Below are positions 7,464-20,368 of a DNA stretch of 64,000 nt, piece after piece (within the stretch, counting starts at the first letter, position 1; every line of letters begins with the position of its first letter). The DNA comes from Methyloterricola oryzae. GTDB lineage: Bacteria > Pseudomonadota > Gammaproteobacteria > Methylococcales > Methylococcaceae. Location of the stretch: NCBI RefSeq assembly GCF_000934725.1, contig NZ_JYNS01000002.1, forward strand, positions 124,001 through 188,000. The letters are read 5' to 3'. The notes beneath the pieces were generated by a model, which was not told the origin of the DNA, searched no databases, and saw only the letters and a list, made by a program, of their open reading frames with translations. Both the position numbers and the translations under genes were made by a program.

Positions 7464-8614
7464 AAGGCCCGCAGGCGGAAGCTGGACGGCGGTTGGGCGC
7501 GTGAGTCGGTCTTGGCCTGGCTGAGGTCTTCCAGGATCACCGGGTCGCCCTCCCGGGGCGTGCCACCCAGGATCTCCGCGAAGCGCCCATCCGCCAGGCC
7601 CAGTTGCACGGGCGTCGGCACCGCCTGGCCGTCGCGGTCCAGGTAGACGGTCTTGCCGCCTGGCGCTTTCTCGCTGCCCTCGGGCTTGAAGCGCAGGGCA
7701 GCCAAGGGCAGGCGCGGCACGTCGTGGCGCTCTGCCACGGCGATGTTGACGAAGGCTGTCATGCCGGGGAGCAAGGCTTCGTCAGGGTTGGCCACGTCGA
7801 TCACCACGTTGTAGGTGACCACGTTCTGCAGCACCTGGGCATTGAGGCGGATTTGCCTGACGCTGCCCTGGAAACCGCGGTCAGGGAAGGCATCCACGGT
7901 GAATCGCACGGCCTGCCCGACCCGGATGGAACCCACGTCCGCTTCCGCCACCGTGGTGTCGATCTGCATCTTCTTGAGGTCCTGGGCGATGCTGAACAGA
8001 GTCGGGGTCTGAAAGCTCGCCGCTACGGTCTGGCCTACATCCACGTTGCGGGACACGACGACGCCCGAGACGGGCGAGGTGATCACCGAATAGCCCAGGT
8101 TGGTCCGGTCGCGGCTGACCTGGGCCTGGGATTGGGCCAGTTGCGCGCGGGCCGATTCCACCGCCTGCACGGCCTGGTCCAGATCGGCCTTGGGCACGTA
8201 GTCCTGCTTGTAGAGGGCCCGGCTGCGCTGCTCGTTGGCTTCAGCCAGTTTGAGGGAGGCCATGGCATTGGCCACTGCCGCCTGGCTCTGCGCCAGCTGG
8301 GCCTTGATCAGGGCCGGGTCCAGTTCGGCGAGAACCTGGCCCTGGCGGACGCGATCATTGTAGTCGGCATTGATCCTGGCGATGGTGCCGGATACCTGGG
8401 TGCCCACGTTGACCAGCACCACGGGAACCAGGGTGCCGTTGGCGGACACGGTCTTGACGATGTCGCCGCGCTCGATCCTGGCCACGCGGAACTGCTCCGG
8501 TGGTACCGGCGGATTGAAGTGACGGTAGGCCAGGTAACACCCGGCCAGGACCAGCAGCAAGGCTGCGGCGACGAGGGTTTTGCGGGTGGCGGATTGCTTT
8601 GCCATGTCGGTCAC
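7460..8614 (-). CDS. MacA-like periplasmic adaptor (HlyD/RND-MFP family)
   Basis: 384 aa. An inner-membrane anchor at about residues 11-28 (TLVAAALLLVLAGCYLAYRHF) precedes the barrel-sandwich/lipoyl half motif (GTLVPVVLVNVGTQVSGTI), an alpha-helical hairpin rich in Ala/Gln (about 95-180), and the beta-barrel domain with SPVSGVVVSRNVDVGQTV. It would bridge the MacB-like ABC complex to the TolC-like channel. The likely start is GTG 8614, whose GTGA overlaps the stop of the outer-membrane gene; ATG 8605, three codons later, is an alternative. Confidence 0.9.
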   Translation of the reverse strand: MTDMAKQSATRKTLVAAALLLVLAGCYLAYRHFNPPVPPEQFRVARIERGDIVKTVSANGTLVPVVLVNVGTQVSGTIARINADYNDRVRQGQVLAELDPALIKAQLAQSQAAVANAMASLKLAEANEQRSRALYKQDYVPKADLDQAVQAVESARAQLAQSQAQVSRDRTNLGYSVITSPVSGVVVSRNVDVGQTVAASFQTPTLFSIAQDLKKMQIDTTVAEADVGSIRVGQAVRFTVDAFPDRGFQGSVRQIRLNAQVLQNVVTYNVVIDVANPDEALLPGMTAFVNIAVAERHDVPRLPLAALRFKPEGSEKAPGGKTVYLDRDGQAVPTPVQLGLADGRFAEILGGTPREGDPVILEDLSQAKTDSRAQPPSSFRLRAF

Positions 8615-10107
8615 TTGCCCGTTTTGCGGTGGGAGTCCAGGGCGTCCGGCAGGGTGCTGGCCAGGCCCCCGAGGTCCAGCGCGCCTATGGCCTGGGCCAG
8701 CTTGGCGCGGGAAATGGCCCAGGTGAACTGGGCCTGGATTTTCTGCACGCGGGCACTGGCCAGGCTGGCCTGGGTGGTAAGCAAGTCCAGTATGTTGCCC
8801 ACCCCGGCCTTGTAGCGCCCCAGGGCCACCTGTTCGGACTGCAGCGCGCTCGTCAGCAGATCCGAGGTGGTGCCCAAGGCTTCCTTGGCGGTGTTCAGGG
8901 TGTAATAGGACTGCCAGACATCCAGCGCCACGGTCTGGGCCAACTGGTCGCGGCTGGCCTGCTGGGCCGCCACCTGTTCTTCCGCCGCCTTGACCTGATA
9001 GGTGTTGGAGAATCCGGTGAACAGGGGAACATTCAACTGCAGGCCGACCTGCCAGTTTTCCACATCCCGCAGGACGCTGGCGTAGTTGTAGGTATAGCTG
9101 CCCACAAAGGACAGGGTCGGCCGCCCCGTCGAACGAGCGACCGCCACATTGGCCTCGGCGGCGCGGACCTGGGCTTCGGCTGCGGCCAGATCCGGTCGCA
9201 GCCCGCGGGCCTCCTGGATCAGAGCCTCCACCGCGGCCTCGCCCTGCGCGTCCGGCTCGGAGAAGGTCGGACCGACCACCTTGAACCCGGGCTTGGGGTC
9301 CAGTCCCGCGGCGTTGGCCATGGTGCCCAGGGCCACGGCGGCTTCACCCTCCGACTTCACCACATTCAGATGGGCCTGGGAAAAGGCGGTCTGGGCCTGT
9401 AGCACGTCGGCGATGGTACCGGCGCCCACGTCATGACGCACCTGCGCCGCCTTCAGGGCCTCGGCGCTGGCGCGTTCCGAGGCCCGGTTGGCGTCTACCG
9501 CGGACTGGGCGGCAAAATACTGGAAATAGCCCTGCACGGCGGAGAAGATGACGCCCTGCAAGACCGCATCGTGGTTCCAGTTGGCGGCGTCCAGGGCATT
9601 GCGGGCATTCTCCAGCCGGCCCCGGCGACCGCCGAAATCGAATAGCAGGTAATTCAGGCTAACGCTGGGGTTGATGCGGGTCTGCTCTGGGAACTGGAAA
9701 TTGCCCCCGTTGACTGCGGACGATGCTCCCGAACTGTTGACGAAGGAACTCTGGGTTCGAATCATGGTGCCGCTGGCGTTCAGCGTGGGCAGATAGGCCG
9801 CCTGGTTCACACCGACTTGTGCCGCCTGTACCCGGGCTGCTGCCCAGGCCTGCCGCGTTTTGGGATTGTGGCACAAGGCGTGATCGATGAGTTGCAGCAG
9901 GGTCCATCCGGTGGCCGGCGGGGCACCGGCACAATCCGCCGCCGGTGCGCTTCCCGGGTGTGGCGAGTCCGCTGGCCCGGCGCTGGTCAGGTCGTGGACG
10001 CCAAACGGATCTTCCAGCGCCTGCGGCAGGCCGGCATGGGCGGACGTTGCCGGCATTTGGGCAGTCAAAATCAGCAGGCAGACAGCCGGTCCGGTTGTCG
10101 ATGACAT
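8611..10107 (-). CDS. TolC-family outer membrane efflux protein
   Basis: About 498 aa from ATG 10107, chosen because a signal peptide (MSSTTGPAVCLLILTAQMP, cleavage near SAHA) follows directly; the frame is open a little further upstream. Two OEP repeats are visible, each with long Ala/Gln-rich helices; the first starts around WTLLQLIDHALCHNPKTRQAWAA and the second around LRPDLAAAEAQVRAAEANVAVARS. It forms the outer-membrane tunnel for the MacA/MacB-like exporter encoded by the next three genes, and it is the first gene of the five-gene operon ending in DHCR24. Confidence 0.9.
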   Translation of the reverse strand: MSSTTGPAVCLLILTAQMPATSAHAGLPQALEDPFGVHDLTSAGPADSPHPGSAPAADCAGAPPATGWTLLQLIDHALCHNPKTRQAWAAARVQAAQVGVNQAAYLPTLNASGTMIRTQSSFVNSSGASSAVNGGNFQFPEQTRINPSVSLNYLLFDFGGRRGRLENARNALDAANWNHDAVLQGVIFSAVQGYFQYFAAQSAVDANRASERASAEALKAAQVRHDVGAGTIADVLQAQTAFSQAHLNVVKSEGEAAVALGTMANAAGLDPKPGFKVVGPTFSEPDAQGEAAVEALIQEARGLRPDLAAAEAQVRAAEANVAVARSTGRPTLSFVGSYTYNYASVLRDVENWQVGLQLNVPLFTGFSNTYQVKAAEEQVAAQQASRDQLAQTVALDVWQSYYTLNTAKEALGTTSDLLTSALQSEQVALGRYKAGVGNILDLLTTQASLASARVQKIQAQFTWAISRAKLAQAIGALDLGGLASTLPDALDSHRKTGK

Positions 10108-10337
10108 CAGGTCGGGAAGTTTGAGGATAAGCGGGTCACGAATTATCGCGGAAACGGCGCCCGGCACCCATAGAGACCACGGGCGGCAGGCCAAGGAACA
10201 ATGGTATGATAAAGCCAGTACTCGCTACAAATAGACCGCATGGTTGGCTTCAGGTTCATCGCCGCTTTATGTCTGTCCGAACGGGGCACTGGGCTCATGT
10301 TACGCGACCGAACTTCCTCCAACTGCGCAACTTGCGT

Positions 10338-12089
10338 ATGTCTCCGGCTTTTCCGTTCGTGATGGATTCCAAGAGCCACGTAGATCGACTCAAGGCCCTT
10401 GGGGGGAACAGCCTGCCCTGGCTGGTGGCCGCGATCAGCCTGTTCCTGTATCTGGGCGATTTTGCGCTGATTGCACCTGACGAAGGGAGGAACGCCGAAG
10501 TCGCGCGGGAAATGTTCGAAGACGGCGCCTGGCTGGTGCCGACCTATGACGGTCTGGTTTACCTGGACAAGCCGGCGTTCTTTTTCAAGAGCGTGGCCCT
10601 TGTCTTTACCGTCCTGGGAGTCAACGAGCTGGCCGCGCGGCTTCCATCCGCGTTGTGCGCGCTGGCGCTGTTGGCGGCTACCCATGGCTTCGCGCGTCGC
10701 GAGTTCGACAGGCGGACTGCGGATCTGGCGGTTGTGATTCTGGCTACGACGCCGTTGTACATGGCCTTTGCGCGCCTGGTCATTTTCGACATGATGCTGG
10801 CCCTGTTCGTATGTGCCGCCATTTTTGCAGGCTATCGAGCCGAAACGGGACCGGGATTGGAATCGGCGCGCGCCCGCTGGCATTTGCTGGCGGCGGTCAT
10901 GGGCTCGCTGGCGACCCTGGTGAAGGGGCCAGTGGGGTTTGTCATTCCACTGCTGGTCCTTTCGATCTTTTTTGCCCTGGAGCGTCGACGGGCGGCCCTA
11001 TGGCGATTATTCGCTCCGTCGCACTGGCTGGTCTTCCTCGGAGTGGTTGGCCCTTGGTTCTTTAGCCTGGTGTGGCAGCATCCCGACTTCGCCTATTACG
11101 GACTCATCAAGGAATCCCTCGCGCGCTTTGGCACCGCCGAATTCAAGCGCACCCAGCCTTTTTACTTTTACGGCGTGGTTATCGCGGTGGGAGTCTTCCC
11201 TTGGAGTCTGCTGCTGCCGGAGGGTGTCTGGAGGGTTTTGAAACGTCGGACGGAATCGACTTCCGCGGAACGCCTGCTGATGGTCTGGGTGGCCGTGGTG
11301 GTATTGTTCTTTTCACTTTCTCAGTCCAAGTTGCCTGGTTACATCCTGTCGGCCGTGGTCGCCTTGGGGCTTTTGCTCGCTCGCTTTATTGCGATGGTCG
11401 CCAACGATACCGGCGCGACACTGCGGCGGGCGGCCTTCGCCCTGATTCTGGTGATCGGCGTCGGGGCGATTTTCCTGCTGAGTCAGTTCGGTGGCGGGCA
11501 GTGGCTGGCCAAGTGGACTCCAGCACAGTGGGCGCCTTACGCGCCTTCGCTGCGGCATCTGGGAATCTCCCTCGCCTTGCTGGCCCTTCTGGCGATCGGC
11601 GCTGCCCTATCTGCCCGGGGGCGATGGGTAGTTGCCGCCTTTGCCGCCCTGCCTCTGTTGCCGGTGACCGTCAATGCGGACTTGTTGCGCCTGATCACGG
11701 AGGGACGTTCATTTCGTGCCATGGCCCAGGCCATGTTGCCCCTGTCAGCCGACGTGGAAGTGGCCTGCCTGCACTGTTTGCCGCCGGGTCTGCCCTTCTA
11801 TCTGCAGCGGGAGATAATTGTCGTCACGGACGATGCCCGGGAGTTCACCAGCAACTATGTGCTTTACCGGCTGGGATCAGGGCCATTGGACCCCGCCCGG
11901 GTGGTGCCTCTCGGCCAACTGCGTCCTTGGCTGAAGCGCAGCGGCCATCCCATCTACCTGTTGGCGAATGCGTCGGGACGCGTGGAACTGGAGGCTATCG
12001 CCAAGCAGCGTGGCATCGGCGTGGTCCAACTCGGCGACCGGTACTGGGGCGCCTTGTTCAGGCCGCCCCCGGCGCCGGTTGGGCACTGA
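10338..12089 (+). CDS. ArnT-like glycosyltransferase (PMT/GT83 family)
   Basis: Polytopic membrane protein of roughly 583 aa. Near the N terminus it carries APDEGRNAEVAREM, the counterpart of the catalytic Asp region (xPDExRYAEixREM) in ArnT, followed by DKPAFFFK and LVIFDMML, also typical of the family. About ten further hydrophobic segments follow, then a soluble periplasmic C-terminal domain. Family members transfer a sugar from a polyprenyl-phosphate carrier to lipid A or another acceptor on the periplasmic face. The real acceptor is unknown, and no other arn genes are near. The start is uncertain (ATG 10338 or 10362; the frame is open from 10206). One base separates its stop from the next gene. 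Confidence 0.8.
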   Translation: MSPAFPFVMDSKSHVDRLKALGGNSLPWLVAAISLFLYLGDFALIAPDEGRNAEVAREMFEDGAWLVPTYDGLVYLDKPAFFFKSVALVFTVLGVNELAARLPSALCALALLAATHGFARREFDRRTADLAVVILATTPLYMAFARLVIFDMMLALFVCAAIFAGYRAETGPGLESARARWHLLAAVMGSLATLVKGPVGFVIPLLVLSIFFALERRRAALWRLFAPSHWLVFLGVVGPWFFSLVWQHPDFAYYGLIKESLARFGTAEFKRTQPFYFYGVVIAVGVFPWSLLLPEGVWRVLKRRTESTSAERLLMVWVAVVVLFFSLSQSKLPGYILSAVVALGLLLARFIAMVANDTGATLRRAAFALILVIGVGAIFLLSQFGGGQWLAKWTPAQWAPYAPSLRHLGISLALLALLAIGAALSARGRWVVAAFAALPLLPVTVNADLLRLITEGRSFRAMAQAMLPLSADVEVACLHCLPPGLPFYLQREIIVVTDDAREFTSNYVLYRLGSGPLDPARVVPLGQLRPWLKRSGHPIYLLANASGRVELEAIAKQRGIGVVQLGDRYWGALFRPPPAPVGH

Positions 12090-12090
12090 C

Positions 12091-12423
12091 ATGAGCGGCG
12101 CCTGGTTCAATTGGTCGTGTCTCGTGCTGGCAGGGCTTCTGGAAATCGGCTGGCCTCTGGGCTTCAAGCTGTCGCAGATGCCTGGCTGGCGACTACCGGG
12201 AATCGTCGCCGCCGTCGTGGCCATGGCCCTAAGCGGATTTTTCCTGTGGCTCGCGCAACGCGAGATCCCCATGGGCACCGCGTACGCGGTGTGGACCGGC
12301 ATCGGCGCCGCCGGGACGTTTCTTGTAGGCATCTGGTTTTTTGGCGATGCGGCCAGTCTTGGGCGTTATCTTGGCGCCGGCTTGATCATCGCCGGCGTCA
12401 TCACACTGAAGCTGGCGCAGTGA
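12091..12423 (+). CDS. Small multidrug resistance (SMR) transporter, Gdx/SugE-like
   Basis: 110 aa with four transmembrane helices. The essential proton/substrate Glu is present in LAGLLEIGWPLGFKLS (residue 18). Together with YAVWTGIGAAGTFLVGI this places it with Gdx/SugE (guanidinium or quaternary ammonium exporters) rather than the ArnE/ArnF flippases, which lack that Glu. It is translationally linked to the ArnT-like gene one base upstream, so a flippase-like role in glycolipid assembly cannot be excluded. No guanidine riboswitch was recognised ahead of it. Confidence 0.82.
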   Translation: MSGAWFNWSCLVLAGLLEIGWPLGFKLSQMPGWRLPGIVAAVVAMALSGFFLWLAQREIPMGTAYAVWTGIGAAGTFLVGIWFFGDAASLGRYLGAGLIIAGVITLKLAQ

Positions 12424-12535
12424 TGGCCAGTTTTCGGCCAGTTATGCCAACACCCTGACTCTTATCAACTTTTGTCTCTTTGCACAGCCTTTTCCACAGG
12501 GCTTTCCACGGCATTTGTGGATGGATGCCGCCGTC

Positions 12536-13930
12536 TCAGCCCTGGATGCCCCCCGCCGTAAGCTGCGCCGGGTCCAGCAGGCGCTCCAATTCCACCCGCG
12601 CCATGCCGGTCATCTCCTCCGCCACCTCAAGGATGGGACGCTGGGTCTTGTAGGCCGTCTTGGCGATGTCGGCCGCCTTGGCATAGCCGATGATGGGGTT
12701 GAGGGCCGTAACCAGGATGGGATTCAGGGCCAGGGCCCGGTTGAGGTTGTCCTTGCGCACGGTGAAATCGGCGATGGCCTTGTCGGCCAGCAGGCGGCTG
12801 ACATTGGCCAGCAACTGGATGCTTTGCAGCAGATTGTGGGCGACCAGGGGCAGCATCACGTTGAGCTGAAAGGAGCCGGACTGTCCGGCAATGGTGATGG
12901 CGGCATCATTGCCGATCACCTGGGCGCAAACCATGCAGACGGCCTCGGGAATCACCGGGTTGACCTTGCCCGGCATGATGCTGGAACCGGGCTGCAGGGC
13001 CGGCAGTTCGATTTCGCCCAGGCCCGCGAGGGGACCTGAATTCATCCAGCGCAGGTCGTTGGCGATCTTCATCAGGCTGCAGGCCAGGGTCTTCAACTGA
13101 CCCGACAACTCCACCGCCGCATCCTGGCTGCTCAGGCTCTCGAAGAAGGACGCGTTGGGGGCGAAGGGCAGGCCGGTGGCATCGGCCAGCGCCTCGGCGA
13201 TCCTGCCGGCGAACTCGGGATGGGCGTTGATGCCGGTGCCCACCGCAGTGCCACCTTGCGCCAATCGGTAGATTCGGTGCAGGGCGGAGCGCACCCGCTC
13301 CACGCCGTTGCCCACTTGCAGGGCCCAGCCGTCCAGTTCCTGGCTCAGGCGGATGGGCATGGCATCCATGAGATGGGTGCGGCCGGTCTTCACCACGGAA
13401 TCCAGGGAGCGGGCCTTGGCCCCAATGGTCGCCTGGAGGTGCTCCAGCGCCGGGATCAGGGCGCTATTGCAGGCCAGGGCGGCGCTGACGTGGATGGCGC
13501 TGGGGATGGTGTCATTGCTGCTCTGCCCCATGTTGACATGGTCGTTGGCGCTGACCGCTTGGCCCAGCGCCTGGCTGGCGAGGGTGGCGATCACCTCGTT
13601 CACGTTCATGTTGGTGCTGGTGCCGGATCCGGTCTGGAAGATGTCCAGGGGGAACTGTTCCGCGTGCTTGCCCGCCAGGATCTGTTCCGCCGCCTGTCCG
13701 ATGGCGGCTCCAATGGCTTTGTCCAGCAGCCCCAGTTCCACATTGACCTTCGCCGCGCCCTGCTTGATCAGCGCCACCGCCTGGATGAAGGCGAAGGGCA
13801 GGGGAATGCCGCTGACCGGGAAGTTTTCCACGGCGCGCTGAGTTTGGGCGGCGTAGAGGGCGGTGGCCGGGACCTTGAGTTCGCCCATGCTGTCTTTTTC
13901 GATGCGGAACGCGGAATCTGTCATGGTCAT
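12536..13930 (-). CDS. fumC: Class II fumarate hydratase
   Basis: 464 aa from ATG 13930 (E. coli FumC is 467). Converts fumarate to L-malate in the TCA cycle, without an iron-sulfur cluster. Visible signatures: GSGTSTNMNVNEV (101-113), TGRTHLMDA with the catalytic His (about 186), and the superfamily signature GSSIMPGKVNP (315-325). GSGTSTN is slightly aspartase-like, since many FumC have GSGTQSN, so aspartate ammonia-lyase is the main alternative; the remaining blocks fit fumarase better. It follows metH and the glutaredoxin-like gene on the same strand after an 79-base gap. Cytoplasmic homotetramer. Confidence 0.85.
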   Translation of the reverse strand: MTMTDSAFRIEKDSMGELKVPATALYAAQTQRAVENFPVSGIPLPFAFIQAVALIKQGAAKVNVELGLLDKAIGAAIGQAAEQILAGKHAEQFPLDIFQTGSGTSTNMNVNEVIATLASQALGQAVSANDHVNMGQSSNDTIPSAIHVSAALACNSALIPALEHLQATIGAKARSLDSVVKTGRTHLMDAMPIRLSQELDGWALQVGNGVERVRSALHRIYRLAQGGTAVGTGINAHPEFAGRIAEALADATGLPFAPNASFFESLSSQDAAVELSGQLKTLACSLMKIANDLRWMNSGPLAGLGEIELPALQPGSSIMPGKVNPVIPEAVCMVCAQVIGNDAAITIAGQSGSFQLNVMLPLVAHNLLQSIQLLANVSRLLADKAIADFTVRKDNLNRALALNPILVTALNPIIGYAKAADIAKTAYKTQRPILEVAEEMTGMARVELERLLDPAQLTAGGIQG

Positions 13931-14009
13931 GTTTCGAATGGGTTTTGAGAGGGTAAAAGAGGACGCCTCGGGGCACGATGGCCGACGCGTTCGCGGCGAG
14001 CCGCCGCTC

Positions 14010-14248
14010 CTACAGGAAAGCCTGGAGCTCGTCCGCGCCGAAGGGCCAGTCGAGTTCGCGGCCGGATTCCCTTTCGCGCAGGACGGGTATCCGGCTGCCG
14101 TAGCGTTCAAGCAGGCTGTCGTCTTCGGCGATTTCTATGATCTGCGGAGGGTCATCGCCGCACAACGGAATCAGCAACGCCAGCGCTTCTTCGCAGAGGT
14201 GGCAGCCTTCCGTGGAAAACAGGACCAGGCGCGACACCGGGCTTTGAC

Positions 14249-14252
<4 letters not shown>
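14010..14252 (-). CDS. Glutaredoxin-like DUF836 family protein
   Basis: 80 aa with the redox motif CHLC (residues 17-20) after LVLFSTEG, and the thioredoxin-fold cis-proline in SRIPVL. DUF836 proteins are small glutaredoxin-like disulfide oxidoreductases of unclear substrate. Its ATG overlaps the metH stop (ATGA), so it is probably translated from the metH message. Confidence 0.85.
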
Positions 14253-17950
<3,698 letters not shown>

Positions 17951-18108
17951 GGGCGGCTTTATTTGGTAAGACGATCCTTGGTGATAGGCGTATTTTAGAG
18001 GTTTACGCTGCCGCTTGAAACCGCGCAGGTTGCGTGGGGTTGGCCGCAGCGATGCTTGAATGAGCCTGGCGCGCGCAGGGCGTGGACTATCAATTTTGCG
18101 TCGCTTAA

Positions 18109-18137
18109 TTGCGACACTCTCGCATTTTCAGTATTCA
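18109..18137 (+). promoter_or_regulatory. Possible sigma70 promoter for the TorF-like porin
   Basis: TTGCGA (18109-18114) and TATTCA (18132-18137) are 17 bases apart, about 115 bases before the GTG start. A short hairpin (CCCGT/ACGGG, near 18148-18160) lies in between. The rest of the 17951-18252 gap between metH and this gene shows nothing else recognisable. Confidence 0.35.
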
Positions 18138-18252
18138 CGCTATTATTCCCGTTAAACGGGGTGGATAGGACGGCGAATGCGACTTGTGCTTACGACCTGG
18201 CACGGGTAAATTGCGTACCATTCGACCGGAACATATAAAGATAAGGACACAA

Positions 18253-18984
18253 GTGACCGGTAAGTCTTTGCGAAGTTTAGTCGTGGCGTCGGCGATGCTT
18301 TGTCTTTGCTTGCAGGCACGGGCGGGTGAGTACGACAAGTTCAGCGCGTTGCTGACCTTTGCCACCAACTATTATTACCGCGCTTACTCAAAAAGTGATA
18401 ATAATCCGGTGTTCCGTGCCAATGTGGATTATGAGCATGGATCAGGGCTGTATGTGGGCACCTGGGTGTCCTGGGTGGATATGGATGACAAGCGTTATTC
18501 CGACCGCTCGGACGTGGAGTTTTACCCGTACGTGGGCTATCTATACAAGCTGAACGAAGATTGGCGTTTCGATACAGCGGTTTCGCGCTATATCTTCAAC
18601 GACAAAGTGCAGGGGCGCTATTCGGATTACAACGAATACAGCTTCTCCGTCAAGTTCAGGGACCTGGTTTCCGGCACGTTTTCCTATGCGGACGATGCTT
18701 ATAACCGCAACGAGCAGAGCCTGAACTATGAACTGACCGGGCGCTATCCCTTGACAGCCACTTTGAGCGCTTCAGCGGGCGTGGGATACAACCAGGCCTA
18801 TCACTTGCTGGAATACGACACGCTTTACTGGAATGCGGGGTTTACCTGGTATTTCTATAAGTTCGCGGGCATGGACTTTCGCTACGTCGATTATCACTCG
18901 ACCCGCACCAAACCCGACCCGGGAGCCATTGAGCTTCCGTATATCAATTCACAGTTTCTGTTCTCCATAACCGCTGGCTTCTGA
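18253..18984 (+). CDS. TorF-family putative outer-membrane porin
   Basis: 243 aa from GTG 18253, with AAGGA upstream. A signal peptide (VTGKSLRSLVVASAMLCLCLQ, cleaved after ARA) leads into a run of alternating aromatic beta-strands and a C-terminal Phe (SITAGF), the usual outer-membrane barrel signal. The early motif ATNYYYRAYSKSDNNPVFRA matches the TIGR02001-like family ('sdYvfRGvSqsd..pa.q'). Function of the family is not established. It is a single gene, divergent from metH. Confidence 0.75.
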   Translation: MTGKSLRSLVVASAMLCLCLQARAGEYDKFSALLTFATNYYYRAYSKSDNNPVFRANVDYEHGSGLYVGTWVSWVDMDDKRYSDRSDVEFYPYVGYLYKLNEDWRFDTAVSRYIFNDKVQGRYSDYNEYSFSVKFRDLVSGTFSYADDAYNRNEQSLNYELTGRYPLTATLSASAGVGYNQAYHLLEYDTLYWNAGFTWYFYKFAGMDFRYVDYHSTRTKPDPGAIELPYINSQFLFSITAGF

Positions 18985-19360
18985 ATTTCCCAGCAGCGTT
19001 TCGCCCACTTCAACTCTGAACAATACTAGGCTGTCTCCACTGGATCAGGAAGGCATTCCTGGCCCAGTCCAAACCGCCGGCGTGCGTCTGGCGCGGGCGC
19101 GGCAGGGAACTCGTGGCCATGGAGCAGGATGGCCAGGATGCCTACGCCTTCGACTTCGCCGCCGATTCCTGGTATGCCTGTCCCACACGCCAGCATGAGA
19201 TCGCGCTCGTGGCGCCCTTGATGCGCCTGGTGTCGGCCGAGCCGCAAGCGGACGTCTTTAACGATGCTGCACAGATCGACATCGAGTCCACCGGCTCCAT
19301 CTAAGCGATTCGATTGACGGTACCCGGAATCGGGTTTGTCGCCGGCAAGGCAATGGGGCG
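18985..19360. other. Intergenic region, no supported gene
   Basis: Between the TorF-like gene and epmA. Short open frames exist on both strands (about 63 codons at 19113-19304 plus; a minus frame running into epmA), but neither resembles a known protein nor has a ribosome binding site. Base composition is coding-like, so a decayed gene is possible. Confidence 0.3.
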
Positions 19361-20368
19361 TCAAGCCCTCTCCAGAGGAAACGCGAGCACGGCGTCGAGG
19401 CTCTCGGCACCCGTGATCAGCATGAGGATGCGGTCCAGGCCCAGGGCGATGCCGCAACAATCGGGCAGGCCGGCACGCAGGGCGCCGAGCAGGCGCTCGT
19501 CCTTTTCCGGCTCGTTTGGGCCTTGAGCGCGGCGGATGGCCAGATCGGCATCGAAGCGGCGTTCCTGTTCCAGTGGGTCGGACAGTTCGTGGAAGCCGTT
19601 GCCCAGTTCCACGCCCGCCAAGAAGACCTCAACCCGCTCCACCACATCCGGTTCACCGGGCTTGTGTCGCGCCAGCGACGGCAACAGCGCGGGGTAGTCG
19701 TAGACGAAACTGATCCGCTCCTCTCCCAGCCGAGGCTGCACCAGCAGGCTGAACAATAGATCAAGCCAGCAGCTCCGCTCGCTCCCGCACAGGCGCCGCG
19801 CATCCTCGATCCCATGGGTTTCGGCACAGACGGCGAGTTCCTCGAGGCTGGCGCTCAAGGGATCGGCGCCGACGTGCTCGGCGAAGATAGCCCGGTAGGG
19901 CAGTCGTTCACTGGCGCCCAGTTTCAATGTGGGCCTGGCCAAGTCTGTCAGCAGGTCTTCCACCTCATCCATCAATTCCGTCAGGCCAAAGCCGACCCGG
20001 TACCATTCCAGAATCGTGAACTCGGGGTTGTGCTGACGCCCGCACTCCTCGTTGCGGTAGGCTTTGCAGATCTGGTAGATGGATCCTGAGCCCGCCGCGA
20101 GCAGGCGCTTCATGGCAAATTCTGGTGAAGTCTGCAGGTACAGCGGCTGTCCTTCAGCGCTTGCCTCGCCGGGCCTATGGAAATGGGTCAGAAAGGGCTG
20201 GAGATTGGGATCGGTGCCGGTGCGCCTGGATAGCTGTGGTGTTTCCACTTCCAGCACGCCACGCTCGGCGAAGAAGCGTCGGATTCGCGCGTTCAGTTCG
20301 GCCCTGGCGATGAGGGCCGAACGCGCGCAGGCAGGTTGCCAGTCCGCGGTTGTCTCACTCCTTGACAC
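19361..20368 (-). CDS. epmA: EF-P lysine-34 lysyltransferase EpmA (GenX/PoxA)
   Basis: 335 aa, a lysyl-tRNA synthetase catalytic core without the anticodon-binding domain (E. coli 325 aa). Class II motif 2 ([20 protein letters not shown], about residues 108-127) and motif 3 ([13 protein letters not shown], near the end) are intact. It attaches (R)-beta-lysine to Lys34 of EF-P. The start overlaps the end of efp by 14 bases on the same strand, and the mutase epmB sits divergently just beyond efp, so the whole modification pathway is local. Confidence 0.95.
   Translation of the reverse strand: MSRSETTADWQPACARSALIARAELNARIRRFFAERGVLEVETPQLSRRTGTDPNLQPFLTHFHRPGEASAEGQPLYLQTSPEFAMKRLLAAGSGSIYQICKAYRNEECGRQHNPEFTILEWYRVGFGLTELMDEVEDLLTDLARPTLKLGASERLPYRAIFAEHVGADPLSASLEELAVCAETHGIEDARRLCGSERSCWLDLLFSLLVQPRLGEERISFVYDYPALLPSLARHKPGEPDVVERVEVFLAGVELGNGFHELSDPLEQERRFDADLAIRRAQGPNEPEKDERLLGALRAGLPDCCGIALGLDRILMLITGAESLDAVLAFPLERA

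Noticed and set aside
17951-18252. Cobalamin or SAH riboswitch ahead of metH
   Set aside because: No B12-box-like or SAH-aptamer-like core could be found on the minus strand.
19026-19460. 144-codon minus-strand frame downstream of and overlapping epmA
   Set aside because: Overlaps epmA in another frame, no ribosome binding site, no family resemblance.
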